A stretch of 64,000 nt of DNA from Neobacillus sp. PS3-12 (GCF_030915385.1 NZ_CP133268.1:5548024-5612023); one strand, 5' to 3'. Shown: positions 45,453 through 54,204, counted from the stretch's first letter. Numbers and translations are program-made. The notes: generated by a model from the letters alone, not told the origin.

Positions 45453-45800
45453 AGTTGAAAATAGGTAATTTAATGGTAACGATTATTCGGAATAGGAATA
45501 TATTACTATCTTAATAAAAAACGTTAGTCGTTTTTTGTCGGATTTTCAGTTAATTAAGTAAAAATTTTTTATTTGTCACATAATTTTCGATACTTTTGCG
45601 GTTTTTATGCTGTTTCTCACTTACAAATCGATTTTGTAAAAAAATGAACACATTTTAAATTTGGAACTAAATTAATAAATATTTCCTAAATCTGTAATAA
45701 GCTCTAATTATTGAGTATCCATCTATTCTAAACCTGAATTATTTCTGCCCTTTTTGGAAAAATAATATAAGGAAATTCACTATTTTTTGGAGGTTCTGTG
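45453..45800. other. intergenic region, no gene seen
   Basis: About 350 A+T-rich bases between divergent genes. One AAAAAACG-ttagt-CGTTTTTT hairpin lies near 45517-45537; no ORF. Confidence 0.5.
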
Positions 45801-46016
45801 ATGGACTTTAATCAATTAGAACAATTAGGCGATGAATTACGCGGAATTGGCCATAAAAGGAGACAATTAGTGGAGCAAATCTACCAAGAAGTACGAGAAG
45901 GCGATCAAAAATCTTCCAAGCAGCTTTATCAAGAATTAAGCAGTGTCTCCAAACAAGCTATTGGAATTATCCAACATCAAAAAGAATTATTTGACCAAGA
46001 AATAAACCAAATGTAG
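45801..46016 (+). CDS. small helical protein, 71 aa
   Basis: Begins MDFNQLEQLGDELRGIGHKR, ends QKELFDQEINQM. Highly charged, predicted as two long helices, no membrane segment. TTGGAGG stands 7 bases before the GTG-ATG start pair. A terminator follows at the stop codon. No family recognised. Confidence 0.7.
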   Translation: MDFNQLEQLGDELRGIGHKRRQLVEQIYQEVREGDQKSSKQLYQELSSVSKQAIGIIQHQKELFDQEINQM

Positions 46017-46043
46017 CATGGAATTCCATGCTACATTTTTTTA
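46013..46043 (+). terminator. intrinsic terminator
   Basis: GTAGCATG-gaattc-CATGCTAC stem with T7, overlapping the stop codon of the preceding gene. Confidence 0.85.
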
Positions 46044-46129
46044 TTATAATTTATCTCCGAAAAATAATTTGATTGCTTTATTATTTTTTCAGAATAGAAT
46101 ATAGGTTAATAGATTTTTCACAATCTAAA

Positions 46130-46156
46130 TAAAACACCACTTGCCGTGGTGTTTTC
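46130..46156 (-). terminator. intrinsic terminator
   Basis: AAAACACCAC-ttgcc-GTGGTGTTTT stem after sspH. Confidence 0.85.
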
Positions 46157-46168
46157 ATTTTCAATCAA

Positions 46169-46348
46169 TTATTGTTCCGAGAGGCTTGATACGGAAATGC
46201 TTTGTTTATAATTAGGGTTATCGAGATCATGAATAGTTGCCACTCCATTTTGCTGGTCAACATGCTCGATATAAATCTTAGCTCCATTATACAGTACATT
46301 TGCCATCGTTGATGAGTCAGCTATTTCTTGTGCGCGTTTTGCATCCAT
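46169..46348 (-). CDS. sspH: small acid-soluble spore protein H
   Basis: 59 residues from the ATG at 46348, which follows AAAGGAGG at ideal spacing (the frame extends 21 codons further without a site). The pattern MDAKRAQEIADSSTMANVLY, YNGAKIYIEHVDQ and the closing VSSLSEQ follow the H-type SASP, in which RAKEIAES, YNG and YIQHVDE are typical. Minor spore-core protein, made in the forespore under sigma-G. This is the best sign that the host forms endospores. Confidence 0.9.
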   Translation of the reverse strand: MDAKRAQEIADSSTMANVLYNGAKIYIEHVDQQNGVATIHDLDNPNYKQSISVSSLSEQ

Positions 46349-46519
46349 ACTAAATTCCTCCTTTCTAAATAGTCCAATTACAGTATGCGCTTTGAATGTA
46401 TATATATTCATTTGCGATTGATAATTTAGTACATAAACCTTTACAATTGAAAGTTGGCGTTGCTATTGATAAATAACAATTTTAAAACCAAATCTAGTCA
46501 TACCCAAAATGGCAAGATG

Positions 46520-46900
46520 AGGATAACATATTTTATCTTTATTTTTTTCACCATTTCTTTAGGACTTGCATCAAGAAAATATAGTTATCTCCTTCCACCA
46601 TTTCTTGCGGATCACGCAGGCGATGCGCTATGGGCGATGATGGTCTATTTCGGCTTCCGTTTCATTCTACCAAGAAATCAACTGTCGGCTTCTATCATTT
46701 TCAGTATTTTGTTCAGCTTCAGTATTGAATTTAGTCAGCTTTATCAAGCAAATTGGATTAATCGTATACGCAGCACAACTCTTGGAGCATTGATTCTTGG
46801 AAAAGGATTTCTTACTGTTGATTTAATTCGATATGCAATTGGTATTTTGATTGGAGCAGTGTTAGATCGATTTATACTTGTATTCACTAAATACAAATAG
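46520..46900 (+). CDS. DUF2809-family membrane protein
   Basis: About 126 residues from the ATG at 46520. Four hydrophobic segments with family features: LGLASRKYSYLLPPFLADHA, GDALWAMMVYFGFRF, and SIEFSQLYQANWINRIRSTT. DUF2809 proteins are small membrane proteins of unknown role. A longer start (46454) is open, but a family-like N-terminus begins at MRITYF; there is no strong ribosome binding site for either. Confidence 0.75.
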   Translation, partial: RITYFIFIFFTISLGLASRKYSYLLPPFLADHAGDALWAMMVYFGFRFILPRNQLSASIIFSILFSFSIEFSQLYQANWINRIRSTTLGALILGKGFLTVDLIRYAIGILIGAVLDRFILVFTKYK

Positions 46901-46925
46901 GTTAGTATATTCCTTATTTCATATA

Positions 46926-46954
46926 GAGAGACAGAGCTACAGCCCTGTCTCTTT
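46926..46954 (+). terminator. intrinsic terminator
   Basis: AGAGACAG/CTGTCTCT stem with T-run. Confidence 0.75.
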
Positions 46955-47029
46955 ATTGATTGGGGCAATATTTTGAAGCCCTAATATTTTTTACAGAAAA
47001 TTAAGCTAGTTGTTTAAGTTTTGAGTAAT

Positions 47030-47044
47030 TAATAATAATTATCA
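47030..47044. promoter_or_regulatory. Fur/PerR-like operator
   Basis: TAATAATAATTATCA matches the Bacillus 7-1-7 Fur box (TGATAATnATTATCA) at 13 of 14 fixed positions; one position also agrees with the PerR box. It lies about 95 bases before the -35 of the CDF gene, a distance at which repression would be indirect. Confidence 0.45.
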
Positions 47045-47138
47045 TTAATAATTTAACGGTTAGCCCAGAACAAAAACTATATTTGTATTATATATGTTGA
47101 ATATGATTCTCAATTAGAAAATAATTTTCTCAATTATA

Positions 47139-47169
47139 TTTGACAATTTCACTTTTTTTCTAGTATCAT
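47139..47169 (+). promoter_or_regulatory. sigma-A-type promoter of the CDF gene
   Basis: Perfect TTGACA (47139) with TAGTAT/TATCAT (47161-47169) 16-19 bases later, about 30 bases before the start codon. Confidence 0.6.
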
Positions 47170-47199
47170 AGCCTATGAATGAAAGGAGATGAAACAAAA

Positions 47200-48168
47200 T
47201 TGAAAAAATATGATTATCATCATTTAAAACACGTAAAGGAACAACAAGAATCTAAGAAAACTTTATGGGTTACCTTATTTCTAACTCTATTCTTTACACT
47301 TGTAGAGATTGTCGGTGGCATATATGCCAATTCTTTGGCCCTTTTATCTGATTCCGCACATATGATGTCTGATGTTTTAGCTCTTGGATTGAGTATAACG
47401 GCCGTGTATTTGGCAACAAGAAATTCAAATAAGAAATATACATTCGGTTTCCTTCGTTTTGAGGTTTTGGCATCATTTTTAAACGGGTTGGCTTTGGCTG
47501 TTATCGCCATAGGAATTTTTATTGAGGGAATTAAAAGAATAATGAATCCAATTAAGGTAGATCTTCAATTGGTTCTCATTGTTGCTTCCATTGGATTGCT
47601 TGTTAATATTGTTCTTACAATCGTTTTGATTCGAAGTACAAAAGCAGAGAATAATCTAAATATTAAAAGCGCCTTATGGCACTTTATTGGGGACTTATTG
47701 AACTCCGTTGGGGTAATCATTTCTGCCATTTTGATTTATTTTACAAACCTTACGATCCTCGACCCTTTAATAAGTATAATCATTGGCGGAGTTATTCTTA
47801 TTGGTGGAGTGAAGATTATTCGCGAATCATATCTTATCCTGATGGAATCAGTGCCAGAAGCATATAATCTTGATGCAATTCGCGAGGATATTAGTAACAT
47901 TGAAGGTGTACAAGACGTTCATGAACTTCATCTGTGGACGATAACGACTGACCATTACTCCCTTACGGCACATGTATTCTTATGTGATGATAGCCACCCT
48001 TTTAATGTTATTAAGAATATAAACAATCTTTTAAAAGAGAAATATAATCTCGATCATTCAACTGTGCAGATTGAAAATCCTGCAATCAATGAACATGGAA
48101 AATATGGTAGAGATTTTTTCTCTGTGAACAAATGCACAAAAACTAAAACAATTCTTCTAAGAAGTTAA
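47200..48168 (+). CDS. cation diffusion facilitator (CzcD-like metal exporter)
   Basis: 322 residues. Six membrane segments, His-rich N-terminus (KKYDYHHLKHVKE), metal site HxxxD pairs in LLSDSAHMMSDVLALGL (segment 2) and WHFIGDLLNSVGVIIS (segment 5), then a cytosolic C-terminal domain with EGVQDVHELHLWTITTDHY. Family role: zinc, cobalt or iron/manganese export by proton exchange. TTG start at 47200 after AAAGGAG; an ATG overlapping that site (47179) is the alternative. The Fur-like operator upstream hints at iron or manganese. Confidence 0.9.
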   Translation: MKKYDYHHLKHVKEQQESKKTLWVTLFLTLFFTLVEIVGGIYANSLALLSDSAHMMSDVLALGLSITAVYLATRNSNKKYTFGFLRFEVLASFLNGLALAVIAIGIFIEGIKRIMNPIKVDLQLVLIVASIGLLVNIVLTIVLIRSTKAENNLNIKSALWHFIGDLLNSVGVIISAILIYFTNLTILDPLISIIIGGVILIGGVKIIRESYLILMESVPEAYNLDAIREDISNIEGVQDVHELHLWTITTDHYSLTAHVFLCDDSHPFNVIKNINNLLKEKYNLDHSTVQIENPAINEHGKYGRDFFSVNKCTKTKTILLRS

Positions 48169-48215
48169 CTTATATACGAATCTAGTGTGATAATTTTAGT
48201 GTTAAAAATTACTCA

Positions 48216-48266
48216 AAAACTGATAAACCTCCGATTTATTCTAACAAGGTTTATCAGTTTTATTTT
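48216..48266 (+). terminator. intrinsic terminator
   Basis: AAAACTGATAAACCT/AGGTTTATCAGTTTT 15-bp stem with T-rich tail. Confidence 0.85.
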
Positions 48267-48344
48267 ATGTAGCAAAAGGAAATAGCACGTTGAACGTGCT
48301 ATACCATAAATAGGAAAAATCCAGCTGACTTTTAACTTAATGGA

Positions 48345-48593
48345 TCACCAAAGGAAAAATGGGTTGAAAGCAACTCCTACAAATGGTACGAATGCAGGAG
48401 GTCCAAAAAATGGCCCAGGTCCAAAAAAACCAAATCCGTAACCTTCATTTGTACTTGAAGATTGAAATTCTTCAATTTCCAGACCATTTTTTCTTACCTT
48501 TGCTACCCTTCCAATTACCCATTTGCCTTTTTTATTTTTATATTGAATTAGTTTTCCCTCTAAATGCAGCGCTTGTTTATAATCTAATTGCAT
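48345..48593 (-). CDS. small protein with Gly/Pro/Phe-rich tail, 82 aa
   Basis: A beta-rich, SH3-like N-terminal part (MQLDYKQALHLEGKLIQYKN and KKGKWVIGRVAKVRKNG) is followed by a low-complexity tail GFGFFGPGPFFGPPAFVPFV. Such tails are seen in spore-coat and surface-associated proteins, but no family is recognised. The ATG at 48593 lies 9 bases after AAAGGAGGG; ATG at 48599 is possible. Confidence 0.7.
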   Translation of the reverse strand: MQLDYKQALHLEGKLIQYKNKKGKWVIGRVAKVRKNGLEIEEFQSSSTNEGYGFGFFGPGPFFGPPAFVPFVGVAFNPFFLW

Positions 48594-48718
48594 GATCATC
48601 CCTCCTTTGAAATCGGCTTACTACACTTTATGTGGCCTGTCCAGCCTGTGTACAAGCAAACCGCCTACAAAACAAAAAAGGGCTCCTTTTTATTTTTCAC
48701 CAAAAACCTCATTATAAA

Positions 48719-48752
48719 GAAAAAGCGATCCTCCACTAAATGGAGCATCGCA
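48719..48752 (-). terminator. intrinsic terminator
   Basis: GCGATGCTCCA-tttag-TGGAGGATCGC stem with T-run on the minus strand; closes the small gene at 48760. Confidence 0.8.
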
Positions 48753-48759
48753 CACCGTG

Positions 48760-48933
48760 TTATTCAACGGTAGGTTTGTTATTTTGATAAAAATCCTTTG
48801 GACTTTCAAATTTTCCTTGTTCACGATTCATTGAACTGCTTCCAAAGCTTGGCAGCGTTTTTTCTTCTTTCCGTTCTTTTCTTCTGTTTAGCCACTCCCG
48901 AATCCGTTTACGCAACCTTGAGCGCTTCTTCAT
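48760..48933 (-). CDS. small basic protein, 57 aa
   Basis: MKKRSRLRKRIREWLNRRKE at the N-terminus, SPKDFYQNNKPTVE at the end: strongly basic helix, then a polar tail. The ATG at 48933 is preceded by GGGGTG and the gene is followed directly by a terminator, so it is probably real. The basic helix suggests nucleic-acid binding or a spore-associated role. No family recognised. Confidence 0.65.
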   Translation of the reverse strand: MKKRSRLRKRIREWLNRRKERKEEKTLPSFGSSSMNREQGKFESPKDFYQNNKPTVE

Positions 48934-49198
48934 CTTTCTTCACCCCAATCACCTATTTCACCAGCGGCAATCCAATGGGTCTTCACATGGTTCACTTACA
49001 GTATACATTTTTATTTTAACAAGTTCTAGTCCAGCAAAAACAAATGACTTGTGGACTACATAGACATAGAACCTTTTCTCAACTTCTAACCAAACTCGAA
49101 TATCGATATTCTTTCCAAATCTATAAAACTCTCTCTTAATTGGTCTATTAAATGAAACGATGAATATACATGGTTTTAAAAAAGAAAGGTTTGAGGTT

Positions 49199-49507
49199 AT
49201 GGCTATTTTTTCAAATAAAATTCATTGTGGAAATTGTGAAAATGTATTTCACCCGAATAATGAGAGAGGTAAAACTTATTGGTCTTGCCAGGGCGATGAA
49301 AAATGTGGAATTAACATTGTTAGTGAAGAGGCAATGATTGAATTTATTAGTAGAAGGTTATGGATTGATGATCGAACAAAAGAAAAAATCACACATCTGA
49401 TTGAAAGAAGTGTGGAAAAGATTGTTGTAAAAGATAAAAATAATTTTGACGTATTTTTTCGAGGACAAGAACCAATGTCATGGAAGCCCGGACATATTCA
49501 CTACTAA
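49199..49507 (+). CDS. zinc-ribbon protein resembling a serine-recombinase fragment
   Basis: 102 residues from the ATG at 49199 (an upstream ATG at 49160 is also open). HCGNCENVFHPNNERGKTYW, then C-x(5)-C and SEEAMIEFISRRLWIDDRT follow the pattern of the recombinase zinc beta-ribbon domain of large serine recombinases; the catalytic and recombinase domains are missing. It may be a free-standing regulator built from that domain or the left-over end of a lost recombinase. Ends at a terminator. Confidence 0.55.
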   Translation: MAIFSNKIHCGNCENVFHPNNERGKTYWSCQGDEKCGINIVSEEAMIEFISRRLWIDDRTKEKITHLIERSVEKIVVKDKNNFDVFFRGQEPMSWKPGHIHY

Positions 49508-49528
49508 ATGAAAGAAAGTATTCCATAT

Positions 49529-49560
49529 AAAAAACCTCAGTAATAATACCGAGGTTTTTA
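49529..49560. terminator. bidirectional terminator
   Basis: AAAAACCTC/GAGGTTTTT stem between convergent genes. Confidence 0.8.
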
Positions 49561-49585
49561 GCTCATTAAGCAATTATAAAAACTT

Positions 49586-50047
49586 TTAATCTTCTGCCTC
49601 TTCCCGAACAATGAGAACATCACATGAAGCGAATCTGGTAATATGTTCTGAAACACTACCCATTAAAAGTCTTTCAACTGCGTTCAATCCTGTTGCACCG
49701 CATATAATTAAATCACAATTTTTCGCTCTGGCAATATCCTTTGGAATTTTTACCTTAGGGGAACCAAATTCAATTATACAATCAATTTTTGTAAGGCCAG
49801 CGTTAATAGCTTTTTCCTTATAATTTTCAAGCATTTTTGATGCTATTTGTTCTCCTCTTTCGGCAATGTTACGCTCAAAAGGATCAACCTCAACTCCTGC
49901 ATAAGCGTAAGTCCTTTGATCAACAACATGTGCTAAAAGCAAGTTTGCATTGTTTCTCTTGGCAATTTCAACAGCTTTTTTAAAGGCACGCTCTGCTTCT
50001 TTAGATCCATCAATTGCAACTAAAATGTTATTGTATTCAAATCCCAT
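49586..50047 (-). CDS. universal stress protein (UspA family)
   Basis: 153 residues from the ATG at 50047, 8 bases after AAGGGGG. Begins YNNILVAIDGSKEAERAFKK; the ATP-binding pattern G-x2-G-x9-G-S is present in CGATGLNAVERLLMGSVSEH, so it is the nucleotide-binding subtype. Cytosolic dimer, usually induced by starvation or stress. Single gene. Confidence 0.92.
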   Translation of the reverse strand: MGFEYNNILVAIDGSKEAERAFKKAVEIAKRNNANLLLAHVVDQRTYAYAGVEVDPFERNIAERGEQIASKMLENYKEKAINAGLTKIDCIIEFGSPKVKIPKDIARAKNCDLIICGATGLNAVERLLMGSVSEHITRFASCDVLIVREEAED

Positions 50048-50182
50048 TGTCATTTCCCCCTTCATCCAATTATACAATACTAAATATGGAAAAGAATGAT
50101 CATTTTTTATTAGAATAATAAAATCATTATGTAACAATCAATTTATTAGACTGCACGTTGAATTTCATATTGCTTTTGGATT

Positions 50183-50689
50183 TCAGTTTTCGTATATTTC
50201 CACAATCATTTCTAATTCTACTGGCATATTATGTGGCAAGGCATTTGTACCAATCGCAGACCTTGTATGCTGTCCTTGGTCTCCAAAAATCTCTTCAAAT
50301 AACTCAGATGCTCCATTCATTACTTTGGGTTGTTCTGTAAATCCAACTGGACAATTAACAAACCCGAGAACTTTAACAATTTTTTTGACTTTATCTAGTG
50401 TACCTAAATGATCAGTTAAAATGGATAGTAGATTTAGTGCTGCTAGTCTTGCTGCCATCTGTCCCTCTTCGATTGATAATTCATTTCCAATTTGCCCCTG
50501 AAACATAACTTCCCCATTCATTTTGCATCCTGTACCGGAGGTGTAGACTAGATTACCAACAGTTGTCGCTGGAACATAGACACCAGATGGTTTAGGAGGA
50601 GCGGGTAAGTGAATCCCTAAATCTACCAATTTGTTTTCAATTGCTCCCAGATTAACCACCCCATATAATGAATTAATTACTTCTTTCAT
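50183..50689 (-). CDS. RidA-family protein (YjgF-like)
   Basis: RidA fold (about 125-155 residues): GNLVYTSGTGCKMNGEV, AARLAALNLLSILTDHLG, and TRSAIGTNALPHNMPVELEM with the substrate-binding Arg. RidA proteins deaminate reactive enamines and imines from PLP enzymes; this subgroup with the N-terminal LVDLGIHLPAPPKPSG is less well known. The start is uncertain: the ATG at 50689 has no good site, while GGGGTGG precedes an in-frame CTG at 50650 that would give a family-like N-terminus. Confidence 0.85.
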   Translation of the reverse strand: MKEVINSLYGVVNLGAIENKLVDLGIHLPAPPKPSGVYVPATTVGNLVYTSGTGCKMNGEVMFQGQIGNELSIEEGQMAARLAALNLLSILTDHLGTLDKVKKIVKVLGFVNCPVGFTEQPKVMNGASELFEEIFGDQGQHTRSAIGTNALPHNMPVELEMIVEIYEN

Positions 50690-50822
50690 AGTTGAAACAG
50701 CATATACAAATTTAGTATAAATGATTATTGATATTTTAGCTTTAGTATTTTTCCGAATTTTCTGTAAACAATTCGAGTTTTTTCGAAGATTAACGATATT
50801 ATCATATTAAATCTGCAACGTA

Positions 50823-50863
50823 AAAAATAAAGGCAAAAGACTCTTTTTGTCTATTTGCCTTTA
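50823..50863 (-). terminator. intrinsic terminator
   Basis: AAAGGCAAA/TTTGCCTTT outer stem with inner AGAC/GTCT pairing and T-run on the minus strand. Confidence 0.75.
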
Positions 50864-50883
50864 CAAGGTAAAATCCATGGTAC

Positions 50884-51105
50884 CTAAAGTTTTGCGGGAA
50901 AAAGTTCATAATTAAATGAATGTTCCCTTAAAAATTCTGGCAGTTGAAGCAATGATTTTAATTCAGCAAATGTACCACGGGGCTCAATGTCAATATCGAT
51001 AATGTTATAACTCCATTCTAGCTCTGATGGAATGTGAATTGAATTTATTCCAAGTTCAATCGCTGGCTTAATATCTGTTTTGAGTGAATTTCCAGGAAAT
51101 ACCAC
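50884..51105 (-). pseudogene. HAD hydrolase, C-terminal fragment
   Basis: 73 residues starting PGNSLKTDIKPAIELGINS, which is motif IV (G-x-S/D-x-x-x-D) and the end of a YfnB/YjjG-type HAD hydrolase. The N-terminal two thirds with the catalytic Asp are missing; only 39 bases separate the fragment from the gene upstream. It cannot be active and marks a deletion. Confidence 0.75.
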
Positions 51106-51143
51106 GCTTTTTTATAGTTTTTAAACTCCCTATATATTAATAT

Positions 51144-51461
51144 TTATTTATTTAAAAGGTGTTTAACCGCATAGACTGGGTGATACAATAGCATCCTTGG
51201 ACCAGAAAAGCGCATTACTGATTTGATCTTCTGTCGATATTCTGGTTTATAACAGTGGACAGAGCAGTTGGAACAAGCGGTTTTACTCTCCCCAAATTGG
51301 CAAAGTGAAAGTCTTTTCAACGCATAGTCTTGTAGATCCTGGCAATCTTTACAAAGTCTCTGTTGATGGTGATGCTTTTTTATACAATACAAACGAATCA
51401 TTTCAGTAACGGTGTCTTTTTCTTTTTGGACAATCGGACCATTGTTCAGTTCTCTTTTCAT
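51144..51461 (-). CDS. YgbA-like (nitrous-oxide-stimulated promoter family) protein
   Basis: 105 residues. Cysteine-rich core LCKDCQDLQDYALKRLSLC, then CSNCSVHCYKPEYRQKIKSV and MRFSGPRMLLYHPVYAVKHL, all conserved in YgbA. E. coli ygbA responds to nitrosative stress through NsrR; the protein probably binds a metal or Fe-S cluster. No obvious operator is seen upstream here. Confidence 0.85.
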   Translation of the reverse strand: MKRELNNGPIVQKEKDTVTEMIRLYCIKKHHHQQRLCKDCQDLQDYALKRLSLCQFGESKTACSNCSVHCYKPEYRQKIKSVMRFSGPRMLLYHPVYAVKHLLNK

Positions 51462-51574
51462 GGCATGTAAACCTCTTTCACCTTTAGATTTACTAATTTA
51501 AAGGTATCATAGAAACATTTGAAAGTAATTGGCCTTTTATTAAGATTTTTCTACATTTTCATAGTTACTATTTA

Positions 51575-51612
51575 CAAAAAACACCCTAACTTCTAGTGAA
51601 ATTAGGGCATTT
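51575..51612 (-). terminator. intrinsic terminator
   Basis: GCCCTAA...TTAGGGTG stem with T-run on the minus strand, after the PAP2 gene. Confidence 0.8.
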
Positions 51613-51623
51613 TTTGTATTTTT

Positions 51624-52265
51624 TTACTTACTTCCCCTCTCCATATACCTCTGGTAAAACCAAATGGAAACGGCCAATAAACAGCCACTGGCTAAAAATC
51701 CGCCAAGAACATCGCTGGGATAATGAACGCCTAAGTATATTCGGCTAACTCCAATCATGATAATCATAAATATGCTGAAAAGAACCAGCAGCCCTCGGCC
51801 CAATGATGTGGATAAATGTCTCCAAAGCAAAAACGCAATGACCCCGTATAAGCTAAAGGCTGCCATGGAATGACCACTAGGAAAACTAAAGCCATTTGCT
51901 TCTACAATCCGATGGATCGTGGGGCGGGCACGATGAAAAACGGTCTTTAATATTTCATTTAAAATTGTCGAACCCAAGACTACCCAAATAAACAAAATCA
52001 ACTCTCTTCGATGATGCAAAACCTTAAATAGAAAAAATAATACTAAAAGCGCAATGATTGCGACTTGAGTCCCTGAACCAATAAATGTAAAGAATTTCAT
52101 GATGAATGTAAGCCCGGGGGATTCAAATCCTTGAACAGCTGCAATGATGGTACTGTCAAACTGTGCAATCTTTTTATCACTCACTAGAAGGGCGATCAAG
52201 CCAAAACCAATAGCGCACAATAAACTTATTAATAAAGCCCAGGTAAGTTGTTTCTTTAAATTCAT
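51624..52265 (-). CDS. PAP2-family membrane phosphatase
   Basis: 213 residues, six membrane segments. All three catalytic motifs are present: KTVFHRARPT, GFSFPSGHSMAAF and SRIYLGVHYPSDVLGG. Enzymes of this family remove phosphate from undecaprenyl diphosphate, phosphatidic acid or phosphatidylglycerol phosphate outside the membrane. It may back up the UppP at 15549. ATG at 52265 follows AAAGGAGAGG; a GTG 15 bases earlier overlaps that site. Confidence 0.9.
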   Translation of the reverse strand: MNLKKQLTWALLISLLCAIGFGLIALLVSDKKIAQFDSTIIAAVQGFESPGLTFIMKFFTFIGSGTQVAIIALLVLFFLFKVLHHRRELILFIWVVLGSTILNEILKTVFHRARPTIHRIVEANGFSFPSGHSMAAFSLYGVIAFLLWRHLSTSLGRGLLVLFSIFMIIMIGVSRIYLGVHYPSDVLGGFLASGCLLAVSIWFYQRYMERGSK

Positions 52266-52539
52266 AATTATGTAAGCCACCTCTCCTTTGTAGGAATATC
52301 AATTCCCGATCTATTCTATTACCTATTGTTTTTCCTTAACTTGAAAAAACTAATCCAATGAATCTTCGCATTTCCACCCATCCTCAAAATTAAATAATAT
52401 AATATTTTTCTAATTGTTTCCATCATAAAAATAGAAAATAACCTTAGTAAGTGATTTAAATGTCCTGATTATGATATGGAGGTTGCAGAGGTAGTCAGAT
52501 GTAAGGTACATTTAACGAGAAGTGAAGGAGGAGATTGAA

Positions 52540-53466
52540 TTGAAATATTTCAACATTGCCAATACGGATTTACATGTTTCTAATATCATTATGGGTAACA
52601 TGCGATTAAAGCAACTTTCTTTACCAGAAATTGATGCGTTAATAAAGACTGCTTTGGAAGAAGGCATTAATTTTTTTGATCACGCTGATATCTATGGTGC
52701 TGGGGAATGCGAAACACTTTTTTCGGATGCTATTCAAATGAATTCAAGTATCCGCGAAAAAATGATTATCCAAAGCAAATGCGGAATTCGGCCCCAAGAA
52801 AACATGTACGATTTCTCAAAAGAACATATTATTTCTTCTACCGAACAGATTTTAAAAAGATTAAAAACAGACTACTTGGATATATTGCTGCTCCATCGCC
52901 CAGATGTCTTAATGGAACCAACAGAAGTGGCTGAAGCATTTGAACAGCTGAACAGCTGCGGAAAAGTGAAATACTTTGGTGTTTCCAACCACACACCTTT
53001 GCAAATACAACTGCTGCAAAAATACATACCGCAAAAATTAGTTGTCAATCAAATGCAATTTAGTATCGTGCATACTCCGATGATCAACTCTGGAATTGCT
53101 TTAAATATGAATACCGACCAAGCTATCAATCGGGATAGTAACGTGTTGGATTACTGCCGCCTTCACGACATAACCATTCAAGCATGGTCCCCCTTCCAAA
53201 AAGGATTTTTTGAAGGAACTTTCCTTGGGGATTATGAAAATTATGGTGAGCTAAATGATTATATTAAGCAACTTGCTGTTAAATATGAGGTTACAGATAC
53301 GGCAATTGCCACTGCATGGATTACCCGCCATCCCGCTAATATTCAAGTTATTCTTGGAACGACTAATAAAGATCGATTAAAGGATGCATGCAGAGGTTCT
53401 GATTTACCAATAACGAGAAAAGAATGGTATGACATTTACCGATTGGCAGGAAATATAATCCCATAA
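52540..53466 (+). CDS. aldo/keto reductase, YdhF-like
   Basis: 308 residues. The catalytic tetrad is visible: Asp and Tyr in INFFDHADIYGAGE, Lys in MIIQSKCGIRP, His in ILLLHRPDVLMEP. The NADPH site is VILGTTNKDRL near residue 282. (beta/alpha)8 barrel reducing aldehydes and ketones. TTG start at 52540 after GAAGGAGGAG; a GTG six codons earlier is part of that site. Confidence 0.9.
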   Translation: MKYFNIANTDLHVSNIIMGNMRLKQLSLPEIDALIKTALEEGINFFDHADIYGAGECETLFSDAIQMNSSIREKMIIQSKCGIRPQENMYDFSKEHIISSTEQILKRLKTDYLDILLLHRPDVLMEPTEVAEAFEQLNSCGKVKYFGVSNHTPLQIQLLQKYIPQKLVVNQMQFSIVHTPMINSGIALNMNTDQAINRDSNVLDYCRLHDITIQAWSPFQKGFFEGTFLGDYENYGELNDYIKQLAVKYEVTDTAIATAWITRHPANIQVILGTTNKDRLKDACRGSDLPITRKEWYDIYRLAGNIIP

Positions 53467-53468
53467 AG

Positions 53469-53500
53469 AGAATGGCTCGGTGTTTACCGAGCCATTCTTT
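53469..53500 (+). terminator. intrinsic terminator
   Basis: GAATGGCTCGGT/ACCGAGCCATTC 12-bp stem with T-run, between convergent genes. Confidence 0.85.
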
Positions 53501-53501
53501 C

Positions 53502-54056
53502 TTATTGATTAGCAGACACTTTGACCATTTCATCTTTTAATTTTCCTAAGAGTTCTTTTACGCCAGCATCAATCAGGTTGCCTTTCTCATCAAATTTTCC
53601 CCCTGCATTTCCCACTTGAATGATAGGTCTATTGATCAGCTTCATATTTAATGCATAGAGAACATCCCGTAGATGGCTATGTGAAACTCCAATCTGAATT
53701 GAAGCAGCTCCAATCAAAGCAACAGGTTTCCCTGCTAATGGCGTTTGCAGCGTTCTTCGTGATAACCACTCTAGTGCATTCTTAAGTACTGCGGTATAGG
53801 ACATATTATATTCGGGTGTACTGATGATAATGGCGTCGGCAGATTCGATTAATTGTTTAAGCTTCACAACTGTTTCCGTTAGTGATTGCTCTCTTTCTTC
53901 TGTAAAAAATGGTAATTCAGAAATATCAGCTTCTGTATATTTAATATTGGACGGCAGCTGTTTTTTAAATTCCTGCAACAGCCCCCGATTATAGGAGTAC
54001 TTTCGCAAGCTGCCGCATATTCCGACAATGTGAACATCAGATTTTAAAGATTGCAA
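53502..54056 (-). CDS. NAD(P)H-dependent FMN reductase
   Basis: 184 residues. Flavodoxin-like fold with FMN site GICGSLRKYSYNRGLL and STPEYNMSYTAVLKNALEW. Such enzymes reduce FMN, quinones, azo dyes or chromate. It could supply reduced flavin to the luciferase-like protein at 5546, but they are far apart. Own promoter region and single gene. Confidence 0.9.
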   Translation of the reverse strand: MQSLKSDVHIVGICGSLRKYSYNRGLLQEFKKQLPSNIKYTEADISELPFFTEEREQSLTETVVKLKQLIESADAIIISTPEYNMSYTAVLKNALEWLSRRTLQTPLAGKPVALIGAASIQIGVSHSHLRDVLYALNMKLINRPIIQVGNAGGKFDEKGNLIDAGVKELLGKLKDEMVKVSANQ

Positions 54057-54150
54057 TTCTAACGCTCCTTTATTAATTAAACTCGTAACCCCATCATAAC
54101 AAACTATTAAGGTTAAATCCGCTTAAAAGATTTATACTTATTTTCCCCCC

Positions 54151-54187
54151 AAAAAAGAAGGTAACTTTTATTAGTCACCCTCTTCTT
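54151..54187 (-). terminator. probable terminator
   Basis: AAGAAGAGGGT...ACCTTCTT imperfect stem with T6 on the minus strand, after the FtsH-like gene. Confidence 0.6.
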
Positions 54188-54204
54188 AAAAATCAATTCA
54201 TTTC

